Position numbers and translations under genes: made by a program
Source: Pseudophaeobacter flagellatus
GTDB lineage: Bacteria > Pseudomonadota > Alphaproteobacteria > Rhodobacterales > Rhodobacteraceae
Reading direction: 5' to 3'
Length of the DNA: 64,000 nucleotides
Assembly (NCBI RefSeq): GCF_021228235.1
Contig: NZ_JAJQRG010000002.1
Span: 574,608-638,607 of the forward strand
The notes under the pieces: model-generated
Database searches by the model: none
What the model saw: the letters and a program-made list of their open reading frames with translations, nothing else
Told to the model about the DNA's origin: nothing
In this document: in pieces, positions 25,869 through 34,359 of the stretch
How the letters are laid out: each line of letters starts with the position of its first letter
Numbering within the stretch: the first letter of the stretch is position 1

Positions 25869-26515
25869 AATTGAATTCCGAAGCCGCCCGCAGCGTGACC
25901 CGCGATATTTGTAATCTTGCACCGATCATGCCGGTGCTTGTGGTACGCGACGCGGCCTATGCAGTCCCCCTGGCCAAGGCGCTGATCGCCGGAGGTCTGC
26001 CCGCGCTGGAGGTCACTTTGCGGACGCCTGCGGCGCTACAGGTGATCGAAGCCATGGCAAAGGTAGAGGGTGGCGTGGTGGGCGCAGGCACCCTGGTCAC
26101 GCCGCAGGATGTACACGATGCCAAGGCGGCTGGCGCTGTTTTTGGTGTCTCTCCCGGTGCTACGGATGCCTTGATCGAGGCCTGCCTGGAGGAAGAACTG
26201 CCGTTGCTGCCCGGTGCGGCCACCGCTAGCGAAGCCATGCGCCTGCTTGAACGTGGCTTTACCACCCAGAAGTTTTTTCCCGCCGAAGCCTCTGGTGGTG
26301 CGCCCGCGCTCAAGGCGATTGGCGCGCCTCTGCCACAGATCAGTTTTTGCCCAACTGGCGGCATCAACCTTGCCAATGCCAAGAGCTACCTTGATCTGCC
26401 AAATGTGCTCTGTGCGGGTGGCAGTTGGATTGCCCCTGATGCGCTGGTTACAGCGGCGGATTGGGATCAGATTGAGGCCCTCGCGCGTGAAGCAAGGCAA
26501 ACACTGTCGGCCTGA
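25865..26515 (+). CDS. eda: KDPG / 4-hydroxy-2-oxoglutarate aldolase
   Basis: 216 residues. Class I aldolase with the Schiff-base lysine in T-T-Q-K-F-F-P-A-E-A-S-G-G, plus I-M-P-V-L-V-V near the start, A-L-E-V-T-L-R-T-P and L-P-G-A-A-T-A-S-E before the lysine. It cleaves 2-keto-3-deoxy-6-phosphogluconate into pyruvate and glyceraldehyde 3-phosphate (Entner-Doudoroff). It is paired with KDG kinase here and distinct from the galactonate-type aldolase at 21935. Confidence 0.93.
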   Translation: MKLNSEAARSVTRDICNLAPIMPVLVVRDAAYAVPLAKALIAGGLPALEVTLRTPAALQVIEAMAKVEGGVVGAGTLVTPQDVHDAKAAGAVFGVSPGATDALIEACLEEELPLLPGAATASEAMRLLERGFTTQKFFPAEASGGAPALKAIGAPLPQISFCPTGGINLANAKSYLDLPNVLCAGGSWIAPDALVTAADWDQIEALAREARQTLSA

Positions 26516-26609
26516 CCACGCCCCCGTGCGGGTTGGATGCCGCCATCCTATGCCTGCGAACCGGGACAGTTGCAGGATATAGGCGCAGGATTTGGGTGGT
26601 GGGGTGCGT

Positions 26610-27950
26610 TTACTGTTCCCGGAATGCCCTGATCATACTGTCTGCGACGGGTTTCATAAGGTATTGGATGAAGGTTCTGTTCTGGGTCTGAATCATGATT
26701 TGAGCAGGCATGCCCGGCGTAGGGGTGAATCCTCTGACACGCTGTAATTCGCTTGGGGCCACGGAAATACGCGCCACATAGATTTCTTGTGGAAGCTCTT
26801 GCGAGCGGTCCAAAATCGCGTCTGCGGATACGTAATAGACTTTGCCTTCAAGGATTGGCGTCGTGCGCTGGTTCAGGGCGGTCAGCCTGACTGTGGCAGC
26901 TTGCCCCTTGCGGACCACGTCAATTTCGGTGCGGGGAATCTGGGCTTCGATGATCAGGGGTTCCCCGGTTGGCAATATTTCCAGAATAGCCTTGCCACTT
27001 TCGACGACACCGCCCGGAGTGTGATAATGCAGGCGAACAACCGTCCCTGAAACCGGCGCAACGATTTCGGTCCGGGTTAGGATGCTTTCGGCTTTGCGGG
27101 CCTGTTCGCGAACGCTTTCCAGCTCTGATTGTACCGCTTGCAACTCGTCAAGTGCTGCGCTTTGGGTTTCGTTGATTGTCTGCAAGATCTGCGACTCGTA
27201 GCGCTGGGACAGCGAGGCGGTTTCGTCGATTTCGGATTGAAGGCGGCCAATCTGGCCTTGGGCTTCAGCCAAAGCCCGACGCAGGGTGTTGTATTCCGAT
27301 TTGCGCACCAGCCCCTTTTCCAACAGTATTTCTTTTGCCTGGGAATCTTCTTCCAGAATTTCCAACTGAGCGTGGGTGGCAGCCAGTTGTTTTTCGTAGC
27401 CGACCGACCGGCTTTTCAGGGCTTCGATGCTTTGCTCTAGCAGGCTTATTTCACTCTTCAATTGCTGGGTGGCAGCGTCAAACACAATCTGCTGCCCATC
27501 AAGCATTGCGACCACATTGTAGTCTGAGCGGAGTTGTTCAAGTCTGTCGGGGTAAACCAGCTTATCCTTGCGATTGTATTCGGCGAGAATACGGCTTTCC
27601 ATTGCTTCCAATCTGACCTGGCGCAAGAACAGCTCGCGTTCGGTTGCAAGGGCAGAGGTTTCATCCAGCAGCACGATTGGCTGCCCTGCGACAACGTTCT
27701 CGCCTTCTTCGACAAGAATGGCCTTGATGATGCCGCCTTCGAGGTGCTGAACAATCTTGTTGCTGCCGGTGGCGACAAAGCTGCCCTGAGAAATGACCGC
27801 AGCGGCCAAGGGGGCCCTGAACGCCCAGACCCCAAAGCTGCCAAGCCCGAAAATCAGCAGGAACAGGCCGAAGGTGACATGCTTTGTGATCGAGCGGGGA
27901 ACATCGTCATACCATTCCGCCGATTCAGCAAGTACAATTGGGTTAGGCAT
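26610..27950 (-). CDS. HlyD-family type I secretion adaptor
   Basis: 446 residues. The ATG at 27950 is chosen because GGAGG lies 8 bases before it and it overlaps the ABC exporter's end by only 8 bases; longer readings add a segment unlike the family. One N-terminal membrane helix (about residues 20-45) is followed by a split biotinyl-lipoyl-like domain, long coiled-coil helices (about residues 110-270) with regular heptads and a C-terminal beta-barrel ending in M-I-Q-T-Q-N-R-T-F. It bridges the inner-membrane exporter to a TolC-type outer membrane channel, which is not encoded in this window. It is the last gene of the four-gene export operon. Confidence 0.92.
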   Translation of the reverse strand: MPNPIVLAESAEWYDDVPRSITKHVTFGLFLLIFGLGSFGVWAFRAPLAAAVISQGSFVATGSNKIVQHLEGGIIKAILVEEGENVVAGQPIVLLDETSALATERELFLRQVRLEAMESRILAEYNRKDKLVYPDRLEQLRSDYNVVAMLDGQQIVFDAATQQLKSEISLLEQSIEALKSRSVGYEKQLAATHAQLEILEEDSQAKEILLEKGLVRKSEYNTLRRALAEAQGQIGRLQSEIDETASLSQRYESQILQTINETQSAALDELQAVQSELESVREQARKAESILTRTEIVAPVSGTVVRLHYHTPGGVVESGKAILEILPTGEPLIIEAQIPRTEIDVVRKGQAATVRLTALNQRTTPILEGKVYYVSADAILDRSQELPQEIYVARISVAPSELQRVRGFTPTPGMPAQIMIQTQNRTFIQYLMKPVADSMIRAFREQ

Positions 27951-29991
27951 TGCGCTGTCCTCCATTGCCTTGTGGCGGTAGCTTGCCAGCAGCGTTTGTG
28001 CGTTCCGACAGTTTTTGCAGAACCTGATTGCGTTCGCCAAACAGCGCGATATTGCCATCCGCCAGCAGCATGATCTTGTCGACGACGCTTAGCAGTGATG
28101 GTTTTTGGGTGATGACAACCACGGTGATGCCGGCCTCGCCGGCATGGCGGATGGCATTGGCAAGCGCCCGATCCCCAGCGGTGTCGAGGTTGGAGTTGGG
28201 TTCATCCAGAACCAAAAATCGCGGGTTGCCGAAAAAGGCGCGCGCCAGAGCAATGCGTTGCTTTTGCCCGCCCGACAGTGGCGAGCCATCGGCAGCGACC
28301 ATGGTTTCGTAGCCATGCGGCAGCGAGGCGATCATATCATGCACATCGGCCAGAAGCGCCGCACGGTGGATGTCTTCGTCGCTGGCACCGGCGCGCATCC
28401 GGGCGATGTTGTTCTTGATGGACCCGGGAAACAACTGCACGTCTTGCGGCAGATAGCCGATGTTTTCGCCCAGTTGTCGGTCATCCCAATTGCGGAGGTC
28501 CATCAGATCAAGCCTGACGTTGCCTGAGGTTGGCAGAATTGAGCCCACAAGCATTTTCCCCAGTGTCGTCTTGCCGGCACCAGAGTTCCCAATCACCGCC
28601 AATGAATCCCCTGGATTCAGGCTGAATGTCAGACCGTTGAGGATGACCTGTTTCGTACCTGCCGGGACAAAGAGCAGGCGCTCGACATTCAGGCGGCCCT
28701 CGGGGCGGGGCAAGCGGAGTTTTTCGTATTTTTGTACCGATGACATCATCAGGTTGCTTACCCGGTCATAGGCCGCGCGGGATTGTGAAAAGCCGTTCCA
28801 CCCTTCGATCGAGCCTTCGATAGGTGCCAGTGCACGCCCGGCAATGATAGAGGCCGCGATGACCATCCCGCCGGTTATTTCCCCTTCGAGCGCCAGATAG
28901 GCCCCCCAACCCAGCATCGCAATCTGGGTGAGCAACCTTGCCCCGCGTGAGACGGCGGCCCAAATGATGTTTCGATCCTGTGCCAGAACCTGGGCGCGCA
29001 GCGACGCGGCGGTGTCACGGCCCCACAATGCGACCGCCTCGGGGACCATGGCGAGGGCATTGATGATCTGGCTGTTGCGCGACATCGAGTCGAGATGCAT
29101 GTTTGCCCGTGACTGGGCCTGATTGGCCTCGGCAAAGGGTTTGGATGTAGCCCTTTGGTTGATCAACGCGATGAGCATGAGCGTAACCGCTGTCGCGATC
29201 ACAATCATGCCAAGATGCGGATGAACAAGGAAAATCGCGGTGATGAACAGGGGGGCGAAGGGGACATCCAAAAATGAGATCAGCGTACCGGATACCAAGA
29301 AGGACCTGAGCAACTGCAGGTCCCCCAGGGTCTGATACTGCCGCCCGTTGTCTTGTAGAGAGGCATGTGCCGCCGCACTCAGGACTGGTGCGCCCAGCAG
29401 GACAGCCACCTCTACGGCCGTGCGCATCAGTATGAAGCGTCGGACAGCATCAAAGATGGATTGCATGATCACCGCACCGGCGATGACAATTGTCAGCATT
29501 ATCAGCGTGTCGAGCGACCGGCTGGTCAAGACCCTGTCGGAAATCTGAAATAGGTAGATTGGGATCGCCAGCACCAGAAGGTTTGTCGCGCAGGTCAAAA
29601 GCATGACAAAGCCGAGATTGCGCCGCACGACTTTTCGCCCCTGCCGCAGCTTTAGGGCAAATTGTTCCGGGCCGCCGCGCTTGTGAAACTGTGGTTTTGC
29701 ACCCCCACCATCGCCGCCACCACCACGACCGCCGCTATTGGTGTTGGCAGGTGGCTTGCCGCCGCCTTGCTTGAGGGTCGGTCCGGTATCGCCATCAATC
29801 TGAACGCCACCGATCCCCCTGGCGATAGGCTCCGCGGTGTCGATTTTCTCGGGTTTGTTGCATCGTTGTGCGGGCGTCAACAGCAGTGGATCTTTTGCTT
29901 TGCCATTCTGCGCGGTGCCGGTCGTGGTGGTGTTTTGTTGCGTTTTGTTGCGAATGCGTTGGTCCGCTTCAGAAACAGTTTTATCTAACAT
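27943..29991 (-). CDS. Type I secretion ABC exporter (PrtD type) with low-complexity N-terminal extension
   Basis: 682 residues from the ATG at 29991 (a TTG four codons earlier is an alternative). The first 110 or so residues are hydrophilic and low in complexity, T/Q-rich then glycine-rich (G-G-R-G-G-G-G-D-G-G-G), before the first membrane helix at L-G-F-V-M-L-L. A six-helix ABC transmembrane domain follows, then an ATPase domain with G-N-S-G-A-G-K-T-T (Walker A), L-P-Q-D-V-Q-L-F-P-G (Q-loop), L-S-G-G-Q-K-Q-R (signature) and F-L-V-L-D-E-P-N-S-N-L-D (Walker B), as in PrtD/AprD exporters. There is no N-terminal peptidase or C39-like domain. It presumably exports the two proteins encoded upstream. 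Confidence 0.92.
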   Translation of the reverse strand: MLDKTVSEADQRIRNKTQQNTTTTGTAQNGKAKDPLLLTPAQRCNKPEKIDTAEPIARGIGGVQIDGDTGPTLKQGGGKPPANTNSGGRGGGGDGGGAKPQFHKRGGPEQFALKLRQGRKVVRRNLGFVMLLTCATNLLVLAIPIYLFQISDRVLTSRSLDTLIMLTIVIAGAVIMQSIFDAVRRFILMRTAVEVAVLLGAPVLSAAAHASLQDNGRQYQTLGDLQLLRSFLVSGTLISFLDVPFAPLFITAIFLVHPHLGMIVIATAVTLMLIALINQRATSKPFAEANQAQSRANMHLDSMSRNSQIINALAMVPEAVALWGRDTAASLRAQVLAQDRNIIWAAVSRGARLLTQIAMLGWGAYLALEGEITGGMVIAASIIAGRALAPIEGSIEGWNGFSQSRAAYDRVSNLMMSSVQKYEKLRLPRPEGRLNVERLLFVPAGTKQVILNGLTFSLNPGDSLAVIGNSGAGKTTLGKMLVGSILPTSGNVRLDLMDLRNWDDRQLGENIGYLPQDVQLFPGSIKNNIARMRAGASDEDIHRAALLADVHDMIASLPHGYETMVAADGSPLSGGQKQRIALARAFFGNPRFLVLDEPNSNLDTAGDRALANAIRHAGEAGITVVVITQKPSLLSVVDKIMLLADGNIALFGERNQVLQKLSERTNAAGKLPPQGNGGQRNA

Positions 29992-30008
29992 TTTTGTACT
30001 CAATTATA

Positions 30009-32054
30009 TCATGCTAACATTGTTTGCATCATGTCTGGGTTCCCGCTGTATTCGGGTGATGTTGCAACGATTTCGGCATCAGGTGGTGCCTCGCCGTCCG
30101 GGCTCACCATTCCCTCCGCCAGAAATGCGACGGCCTCATTGGCAAGCGCGGGTAATGCTACGCCCAGTGGATCTGAATCGGTGTCGATCAGATTGGCCTG
30201 GTAAAGCAGGGCGTCGCTGTAGGCTTCCCCATTGACCCGCACTTCAGAATCCACGCCGTAGACATTCACGGATGCAGTATTGATCGCGGCATTGGACCCG
30301 GTCACCAGCTCTATGGACGCGCCGGTCTGTTCTTGAAAATTCTCAAGGGCCAAATGGACCTGGTCTGAATCTCCCATGATATTGGTTTGATCCAACCAAT
30401 TGAGGGTCGTGAAATCCCCAGAGATGTATAGAACGGTCAGGATGTCATCGCCTGCGAATGCCTGATCATGGGCGAGGCTGTCGTTGATCGTCGTTGCGCC
30501 ATTCGCAAATGCATTGCTCGCCTGCGCGAAATTCGACGTCATATCGGTGTAGCTGTCGATCCCGGTGGTTGAGATATTCGCGCCGTTGAACAACAGGTTG
30601 TCGCCGCCGGAAAAGCCAAAGGGCACATCGCCTGTGTATGTGATGGTGTCATAATCCATCACGACGTTCATCTGGCTGATCTGATTGACGGTGATCATGT
30701 TGCCACCGATCATCACCAAATCGTAGCCATATCCGATTTCCATTATATCGGCCAAGTTCACGATGGTGTTGTCCCCCATCACGATATGCGTGTTGCTACC
30801 AGTGAACTGGACATCGGCACGATCATGGTCGGTCATGAAGCTGAACTGGCTGACCCAGTTTGCCATGATAATATCGCCATCAATCCGGGTAACCGCCCAG
30901 TTCTGCGGCAGGCCGGTGGGCGCGGCGCTTGCATCCTCGGCCATGGCTGCGTCGTCTGTGACGGGCTGTGAAGAGATATGCGACATCGTCGCCACGTTGA
31001 GGCTGGCAGAGAACATTGCCCCGGGCTGCGCGTTCAAGGTGACGTGTTCGAACAGCACATTTACCTGGCTTATCAAATTCAGGTCGACGACATCCCCCAT
31101 GACCGAAATCACGGGCGCATCAAGCCAGCCCACGGAAATGGACGCGTCATTCACCATGACGTTGGCACCGGTAACCAAATGATGCCCGTCATCAATCTCG
31201 AACTGTTCGGAAGCGGGCGATGGTCCGTCGAGCCCCTGAAAGGGATCGGTGTTTGCCAGCGCGTCGGGGTCGTCTTCGTTCTCGGGGTCGTCATCGCTCA
31301 ACACGACATCGGGATTTTTCGCCTGGAAGTAGGCCGGCATGATATCGTCCAAAATCGGCGTTTCTTCGACGGTTTCGCCATTCACATAGCTGCCGTCGGC
31401 ATCCTCCCCGTGCAGGGCGGTTACGATCTCACCTATTCGGGATGTGCCGTCGGTGGCGGCCATGCTGTCATGCAGGGCTTTCACGGTGTCGAGTGTGCTT
31501 TCGCTAAAGTCCAGCGGAACGCTGGTTGCAGCGACCCCCAGGACCTGGGCAATCGTATTGATACTCTGCAAAGTGGTCAGATACTCGGCAGGATCAGAAA
31601 ATTCCGCCGGTATTTCGTTCAGGAAGAGATCGTCATTGTCCTCCATCCAGGCGGTTTGGATCGTAATTGTCACAACGCTGCCCGCAGGCTCCAGCGTTAA
31701 GTGAGGTCGATTGAAGCTGAAGGACAGGGAAACCGTTCCTGATACAGCCCATGCCAGTTCGTCTGCGCCATCCACCAAAGGCTGATAGTAGGGCAGATGA
31801 GTGTTCAGAATATCATGGCCATAGAATTGGGGAGCCTGTTCCAAATCCGGCGGGGAGTATTCCACAATTGGTGTAAAATCCGTGAGTGTGTAGGGAGCCT
31901 TGAACGTAACAACAATATTGGTCAGATCATTTGTTTCAGCGTCTGCCAATTGGAGCGCTTTAAAGTCGTCATAGGCATCGCGCATGCGTTCTTCTTCTAC
32001 TGCGATATGGAAGAAGCCGATCATGTGGGCGACGATTTCGGTTACTTTATCAAA
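30009..32054 (-). CDS. Large acidic repeat protein, probable type I secretion substrate
   Basis: About 681 residues from the methionine at 32054 (M-F-D-K-V-T-E-I); an earlier start at 32096 adds 14 residues. It is acidic, almost free of cysteine, and has no signal peptide or membrane helix. A globular-looking N-terminal half ends near a D/E/P-rich linker (around 31210-31320). The second half holds repeated short strands with a G-x-N core: T-G-A-N-V-M-V-N, M-G-D-N-T-I-V-N, I-G-G-N-M-I-T-V-N, N-G-A-N-I-S and T-G-S-N-A-A-I-N, each followed by strands such as I-S-Q-M-N-V-V. No classic RTX nonapeptides are visible. It ends 18 bases before the ABC exporter start. I infer export by that system; the protein family is not one I can name. 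Confidence 0.7.
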   Translation of the reverse strand, partial: FDKVTEIVAHMIGFFHIAVEEERMRDAYDDFKALQLADAETNDLTNIVVTFKAPYTLTDFTPIVEYSPPDLEQAPQFYGHDILNTHLPYYQPLVDGADELAWAVSGTVSLSFSFNRPHLTLEPAGSVVTITIQTAWMEDNDDLFLNEIPAEFSDPAEYLTTLQSINTIAQVLGVAATSVPLDFSESTLDTVKALHDSMAATDGTSRIGEIVTALHGEDADGSYVNGETVEETPILDDIMPAYFQAKNPDVVLSDDDPENEDDPDALANTDPFQGLDGPSPASEQFEIDDGHHLVTGANVMVNDASISVGWLDAPVISVMGDVVDLNLISQVNVLFEHVTLNAQPGAMFSASLNVATMSHISSQPVTDDAAMAEDASAAPTGLPQNWAVTRIDGDIIMANWVSQFSFMTDHDRADVQFTGSNTHIVMGDNTIVNLADIMEIGYGYDLVMIGGNMITVNQISQMNVVMDYDTITYTGDVPFGFSGGDNLLFNGANISTTGIDSYTDMTSNFAQASNAFANGATTINDSLAHDQAFAGDDILTVLYISGDFTTLNWLDQTNIMGDSDQVHLALENFQEQTGASIELVTGSNAAINTASVNVYGVDSEVRVNGEAYSDALLYQANLIDTDSDPLGVALPALANEAVAFLAEGMVSPDGEAPPDAEIVATSPEYSGNPDMMQTMLA

Positions 32055-32165
32055 CATTGTACTGGCCCCAATTTCTGCGATTGAATGGCCGCTCACCTCT
32101 TTAATTTCTAGATTTGTTGGCAGACCAATCCTGTCTGCAATTGTGGTTGGATGTTTTGGAAAGGA

Positions 32166-32191
32166 ACCGGGCCCAATGTATTGGGCCCGGT
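32166..32191 (-). terminator. Strong intercistronic hairpin in the export operon
   Basis: Perfect 12-base arms ACCGGGCCCAAT (32166-32177) and ATTGGGCCCGGT (32180-32191) lie just after the stop of the glycine-rich protein gene. On the minus strand the hairpin is followed by a pyrimidine-rich stretch (TCCTTTCC) without a clean U-run. It likely limits read-through or protects the upstream mRNA, so that the first gene is made in excess over the exporter. Confidence 0.6.
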
Positions 32192-32206
32192 CTCTGTGAT
32201 TAAGGC

Positions 32207-33946
32207 TTATGCGCCGTCGCTGTCGTCGCCGATATAGCTGGAGCTGAAGCCCCCGCCGACCACGGTCATGTCGACACTGTTGCCAAGTACGTTGGCACCC
32301 ATCACGATGCTTTGGTTAAACGCCGTGGTGTCGATCTGCGAGGCTGCCGAAGCAAAGGATTCCCCGGTTACGAACCCGTCGTCACCGTTGTGCGAACCCC
32401 ACATTCCGGCATTCCCGCCAGCACCACCAGCGCCGGTTGTGGCGTTGCCGCCATTGCCGCCGGATCCGCCGCCAGACTGAACGCCACCAGCAGTTGCGTG
32501 GCCACCGAATGCGTTGCCGCTATCGCCGCCCCAGGAGTGTCCGCCATAGCCGTCGCCGCCGTCACCGGCACCCGCAAGGTTGATACCGCCATTGCCCTGA
32601 GCGTTGCTCAGCGCGGCAGACCATGCGCCGGCATCGCCGCCGTCACCGCCGTTGGCGTCTCCGCCAGCGCCGTAACCTGCGCCATTGCCGCCAGCAGCCG
32701 CGATCGAACCAGCGTCGCCGCCGTCACCGCTTTCACCCGAGCCGGCACCAAGGCCAGCACCAAGTGCATCAGCATCGGCGTCGCCGGTGTCGCCACCGTT
32801 AGCCCCGGCCAATCCAAGGCCAAGCAGGCCCAGACCGATGCCAGCCGCTCCGGCGTCACCGCCTTCGCTGCTGTCCGCACCGGCACCTGCTGCACCGATG
32901 CCTACGCCAGCACCGCCGGCATCACCGGAATCGCCGCCTTCGGCATTCGACCCGGCAAGACCAAGTCCAAGACCAAGGCCAGCCCCGATAGAAGCAGCAC
33001 CGCCACCGGCTGCGCCGTCGGCATCTGCGTCAGAGCCGGCTCCACCGATACCAACGCCCAGACCGATTGCAGCGGCACTACCGCCGTTCGCGCCTGTGCC
33101 GCCTTGGGCCGCGCTGTTGCCGCCATTGCCGCTTGCACCACCGGTTGCACCGGCAGAGCCACCGATGCCAAAGCCACCAAGGGCAACGCCACCGTTTGCA
33201 TCGGCATGGCCGCCGCCGGATCCGCCATCTGCGTCGGCATCAATGCCTTCATCGGATGTCGCGGTGCCGCCGTTGGAGGTGTTGGTCTGGTTCATCGTGC
33301 CGCTGTTGGACACATTGCTCAGGTGGTCATTGTCTTGCAGGTTGTTGGACTGCGCATTGATCGTCCCGGCATCGTTGCCCGCACCGTTCAGCGCGTCATT
33401 CAACATGCCTTCCAGATCCAGGTCATTGCCGGGATTGTAGTCAATGTCGCCGCGCGCCATGATGAAATCACCGGCGTTGGAGTGGTGCAGATCAATGTCG
33501 GCAAAGTCATCGTCCGTTGGCTCATAGCCGCTCAGATCGATATCAACGTCGACACCAACGGTGGTCTCGCTTGTATTGGTGTTGGAGTTGTGGTTGCCGT
33601 TCAGGTTGCCGTTGGCGTTCAGGTTGGCATTCCCGTTGGCATTCCCGTTGGCGTTACCATTATGGTTGCCGTTGTGGTTGCCATTTCCGTTGTGGTTACC
33701 ATTTCCGTTGTGGTTACCATTGCCGTTCAGGTTGCCATTCCCGTTACCGTTCAGATTGCCATTCCAGCTTTCGCTGGATTGAGTTTGGTCCTGATCCTGA
33801 TCAGAATGCTGACCCTGACCCTGACCCTGCGCCTGAAGCTGCGCCTGAAGTTCGGCCTGTGCTTGCGCTTGCGCTTGATCCTGTTCCTGATCTTGGGAGT
33901 CGTTGTTCCAAGGACCAAATTGGAAGAGGTTATTTTTCGTACCCAT
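32207..33946 (-). CDS. Q/N-rich and glycine-rich low-complexity protein, probable secreted matrix or surface protein
   Basis: 579 residues; start ATG at 33946 with GGAG before it. Domains in order: a Q-rich segment at about residues 17-58 with alternating Q-A, Q-G and Q-D; an N-G-N / N-H-N dipeptide repeat at about 62-125; an acidic segment of mixed sequence (about 127-215); a long glycine-rich body (about 228-530) with many G-G-D-G-G, G-A-G-L-G-L-G and G-A-G-G-N-A units; and a short C-terminal region containing Q-S-I-V-M-G-A-N-V-L-G-N and ending S-S-Y-I-G-D-D-S-D-G-A. There are no cysteines and no N-terminal signal peptide. The C-terminal G-A-N motif is shared with the next gene's product. 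First gene of the export operon. Function unknown; the composition suggests a disordered or amyloid-like extracellular polymer. Confidence 0.75.
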   Translation of the reverse strand: MGTKNNLFQFGPWNNDSQDQEQDQAQAQAQAELQAQLQAQGQGQGQHSDQDQDQTQSSESWNGNLNGNGNGNLNGNGNHNGNGNHNGNGNHNGNHNGNANGNANGNANLNANGNLNGNHNSNTNTSETTVGVDVDIDLSGYEPTDDDFADIDLHHSNAGDFIMARGDIDYNPGNDLDLEGMLNDALNGAGNDAGTINAQSNNLQDNDHLSNVSNSGTMNQTNTSNGGTATSDEGIDADADGGSGGGHADANGGVALGGFGIGGSAGATGGASGNGGNSAAQGGTGANGGSAAAIGLGVGIGGAGSDADADGAAGGGAASIGAGLGLGLGLAGSNAEGGDSGDAGGAGVGIGAAGAGADSSEGGDAGAAGIGLGLLGLGLAGANGGDTGDADADALGAGLGAGSGESGDGGDAGSIAAAGGNGAGYGAGGDANGGDGGDAGAWSAALSNAQGNGGINLAGAGDGGDGYGGHSWGGDSGNAFGGHATAGGVQSGGGSGGNGGNATTGAGGAGGNAGMWGSHNGDDGFVTGESFASAASQIDTTAFNQSIVMGANVLGNSVDMTVVGGGFSSSYIGDDSDGA

Positions 33947-34119
33947 TGTGTTTCTCCGAAAAATGCATAGTCCGGATCGCCACTCATTTCAAAAGCGATC
34001 ATCGGGGTCTGCGATTAGATTGTAGGTGATTTTCAGTGCGAGGTGCCGACAGGGACATGAGGTTGAGACATGATGTCGTCCTGACCTGGCACCATAAAGT
34101 GTGATTGTTTTTCGTTTTG

Positions 34120-34128
34120 CCCCCCCCC
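34120..34128. repeat. Run of nine C
   Basis: C9 tract 174 bases upstream of the glycine-rich protein start codon, in the divergent control region. Confidence 0.9.
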
Positions 34129-34350
34129 TCTGTATCTATTTCGATTTTGGAAACGATGGTCGCGGAAATGCTGAACTAGATAATTGTGGTCTGGTTGCCG
34201 AACCATCCACGAGAAGCATTGCGAAACTGGGTTTGAAAAACCAGCCGACCAAAAGGCTTAAGCGGTGGGGCTTCTTGTTACTGATTGTTAATATTTGATT
34301 TTCGGAGATGTGCTTAGCCTTTGCAGCACAATGGGTCTGGTTTCTTTGCA

Positions 34351-34359
34351 GGGGGGGGG
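34351..34359. repeat. Run of nine G
   Basis: G9 tract in the same control region, about 300 bases upstream of the LuxR-type gene and 400 upstream of the glycine-rich protein gene. Confidence 0.9.

Noticed and set aside
32400..33250. RTX calcium-binding repeats in the glycine-rich protein
   Set aside because: G-G-D-G-G units occur but not the nonapeptide pattern G-G-x-G-x-D-x-hydrophobic-x in series.
33600..33770. CRISPR array suggested by the regular GTTGCC/GTTACC repeats
   Set aside because: The repeats have 6- to 18-base periods without spacers and encode the N-G-N dipeptide tract of the glycine-rich protein.
32312..33970. Long plus-strand open frame opposite the glycine-rich protein gene
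   Set aside because: It is the complement of GC-rich repeats; its A/V/I/G-rich translation mirrors the repeat and lacks a start context. The minus-strand frame has a ribosome site and operon context.
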